Shown piece after piece: positions 62,692 to 64,000 of a stretch of 64,000 nt of DNA; position 1 is the stretch's first letter, and each line of letters starts with the position of its first letter. Origin of the DNA: RBG-16-34-14 sp963798865 (GTDB lineage Bacteria > Bacteroidota > Ignavibacteria > Ignavibacteriales > Ignavibacteriaceae). The notes below the pieces were generated by a model. The model was not told the DNA's origin. It saw only the letters and a list, made by a program, of their open reading frames with translations, and searched no databases. A program made the translations under genes and the position numbers. Location: the NCBI GenBank assembly GCA_963798865.1, contig CAWCVZ010000004.1, positions 1,364,001 to 1,428,000 on the forward strand. The letters are read 5' to 3'.

Positions 62692-64000
62692 ATGTTAACA
62701 AGGAAAAAAGTATTAACAAATATTCTGCTGATTTTTGGGATTTTAATTATTATTAATTTTTTTGCCAATCGCTTTTTTCTCAGGCTTGATTTTACAGAAG
62801 ATCAGCAATACACATTAAGCGATGCAACAAAAAATATTTTAAAATCGCTTGATGAGCCAATAACCATAACCGCTTATTTCTCAGAAGATCTTCCTCCGGA
62901 TATCGGAAAAGTTAAAAAAGATTTTCAGGATATGTTAACAGAATATGATAACGCATCAGGAGGAAAAATTGTTTACCAGTTTGTTAATCCTAATAAAGAC
63001 CAGGAATCTGAAATGGAAGCGGCACAGGCTGGCATTCAACCGATCATGATAAATGTCCGCGAGCGTGATCAGATGAAACAACAGAGAGCATATTTGGGTG
63101 CTGTACTTCAATATGGAGAAAAGAAAGAAATCATTCCATTAATTCAGCCTGGTTCTGCTATGGAATATGCTATCTCATCAAGCATAAAAAAATTATCCCT
63201 GCAGGCGAAAACGCAAATTGCATTCCTCCAGGGAAACGGTGAACCTGCACTTTCCGAAATGCAGCAGCTTAATCAACAGCTTTCAATTATGTATGATGTT
63301 AGAACAGTACAGTTAACAGATACAACCACAATTCCCAATACGTTTAAAACATTGGTGGTTATTGCGCCCTCTGATACTGTTAAACCTGAATATTTTCAGC
63401 AGCTTGATAATTATCTTTCGAATGGCGGGAGAATTCTTCTGGCACTGAACAGAGTTAAAGGTGATCTTTCAACTGCTTCCGGTTCAAGTGTTCATACCGG
63501 TTTTGAAGATTGGCTGAATAATAAGGGAATTAACATTGAGGATGGATTTGTAATTGATGTGAACTCGGGAAATGTTATGGTTCAGCAGAATAACGGGATG
63601 TTCGTTATGAATACCCCCGTTAAATTTCCTTACTTACCTGTTATAACAAAGTTTGCTGATCATCCCATTACAAAAGGTATTGAGCAGGTTATATTTCCAT
63701 TTGCAAGCCCGATTGAAATAACATCGAAAGATAGTTCTTTGCAAATAACAAAATTAGCTTTAACATCTGAACAAACAGGATTTGAAAAACCTCCGATTTA
63801 TTTTAGCGTTGCCAAACAATGGACTAAAAGTGACTTTCCTTCTTCATCATTAGCCCTTGCTGTTTCTGTAGAAGGAAAAATAAGCGGAAATACTTTTTCT
63901 AAAATGGTGGTATTTGGTGATGGTGATTTTGCTGTTAACGGCAGTGGTCAAAGTGCACAAAAACTTCAGGAGGATAATATAAGCTTAATGACAAATGCCA
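62692..64000 (+). CDS. gldG: GldG-type ABC transporter substrate/accessory protein, 3'-truncated by window
   Basis: ATG 62692 opens a frame that runs to the window end (436 codons visible). It starts with an N-terminal membrane anchor (LTNILLIFGILIIINFFA, about 8-25), then RFFLRLDFTEDQQYTLSDATKNIL, given here as DFTEDQQYTLSDATKNIL, a GldG/IFT52-like hallmark. The periplasmic GldG domain follows (ITAYFSEDLPPDI; VFGDGDFAVN). GldG joins GldA and GldF in one ABC complex. The overlap with gldF supports an operon. Confidence 0.92.
   Translation, partial: MLTRKKVLTNILLIFGILIIINFFANRFFLRLDFTEDQQYTLSDATKNILKSLDEPITITAYFSEDLPPDIGKVKKDFQDMLTEYDNASGGKIVYQFVNPNKDQESEMEAAQAGIQPIMINVRERDQMKQQRAYLGAVLQYGEKKEIIPLIQPGSAMEYAISSSIKKLSLQAKTQIAFLQGNGEPALSEMQQLNQQLSIMYDVRTVQLTDTTTIPNTFKTLVVIAPSDTVKPEYFQQLDNYLSNGGRILLALNRVKGDLSTASGSSVHTGFEDWLNNKGINIEDGFVIDVNSGNVMVQQNNGMFVMNTPVKFPYLPVITKFADHPITKGIEQVIFPFASPIEITSKDSSLQITKLALTSEQTGFEKPPIYFSVAKQWTKSDFPSSSLALAVSVEGKISGNTFSKMVVFGDGDFAVNGSGQSAQKLQEDNISLMTNA

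Noticed and set aside
1..64000. tRNA, rRNA or riboswitch genes
   Set aside because: No cloverleaf, rRNA signature or recognisable aptamer was seen in the intergenic gaps; a covariance-model search could still find a small RNA.

Overview
The window comes from an AT-rich bacterium of the Bacteroidota/Ignavibacteriota branch (best guess an Ignavibacteria-like member). The reasons are a GldA-GldF-GldG gliding-type ABC cluster at the right end, many exported lipoproteins and OmpA-family proteins with DUF4398, TSP3 or PEGA modules, and promoters ending in the Bacteroidetes-type -7 box TAnnTTTG. No tRNA, rRNA, CRISPR array, integrase or transposase was seen.

Layout. 1-4087: MacA-MacB-TolC-type efflux operon (first gene cut by the window edge). 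4301-13084: single-gene units (LuxR-type response regulator, B12-type radical SAM protein, small proteins, zinc alcohol dehydrogenase, MarC, a C11-like peptidase pair, an M50-CBS protease). 13085-38838: a metabolic and stress island holding an SPFH protein, 6-phosphogluconate and glucose-6-phosphate dehydrogenases, a HAD protein, three divergent proteins (two acetate-kinase-like, one FolE2-like), a canonical acetate kinase, PRC-barrel protein, YihY, phosphoketolase, DUF2254, a cation exchanger, hibernation factor, mannose-6-phosphate isomerase, a PMM-like HAD, GH130, a SpoIIAA-like protein, an H+-type P-ATPase with a repeat tail, a Na+/H+ antiporter and MscS. 39480-51784: envelope genes (DUF4398/OmpA lipoproteins, AI-2E and LysE permeases, MlaEFD, sensor kinase, OmpA/TSP3, lipoproteins). 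52154-60648: CheB-CheR-PAS / histidine kinase / response regulator operon, small exported proteins, another response regulator, a second radical SAM protein. 60834-end: GldA-GldF-GldG.

How they work together. GH130 phosphorolysis, the PMM-like HAD and ManA could feed mannose units to fructose-6-phosphate. Phosphoketolase would give acetyl phosphate, and acetate kinase would give ATP plus acetate. Zwf and Gnd feed the same step through pentose phosphate. Ribosome hibernation and ion-homeostasis genes sit beside this, which suggests an energy-limited or stress physiology.

Main discoveries. (1) A 62-bp promoter module occurs 16 times in intergenic DNA: a 21-bp upstream box, exactly 8 bp, a GATTG-like -33 element, 20 bp, then a TAnnTTT-like -7 box. 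It defines a regulon of mostly single-gene units. Three response regulators with near-identical DNA-binding domains are candidate activators. (2) The operon 17637-20714 holds an acetate-kinase-like protein missing its Mg-binding Glu, a second acetate-kinase-like protein missing several catalytic residues, and a FolE2-like protein missing its catalytic Cys motif, directly before the canonical acetate kinase. (3) Fossil fragments of GH130, phosphoketolase and radical SAM genes lie between genes.

Caution: about a dozen long genes are split by single-base frameshifts, several at A-runs. This looks more like base-level sequence error than real gene loss. Such genes are listed over their full span with the break noted.
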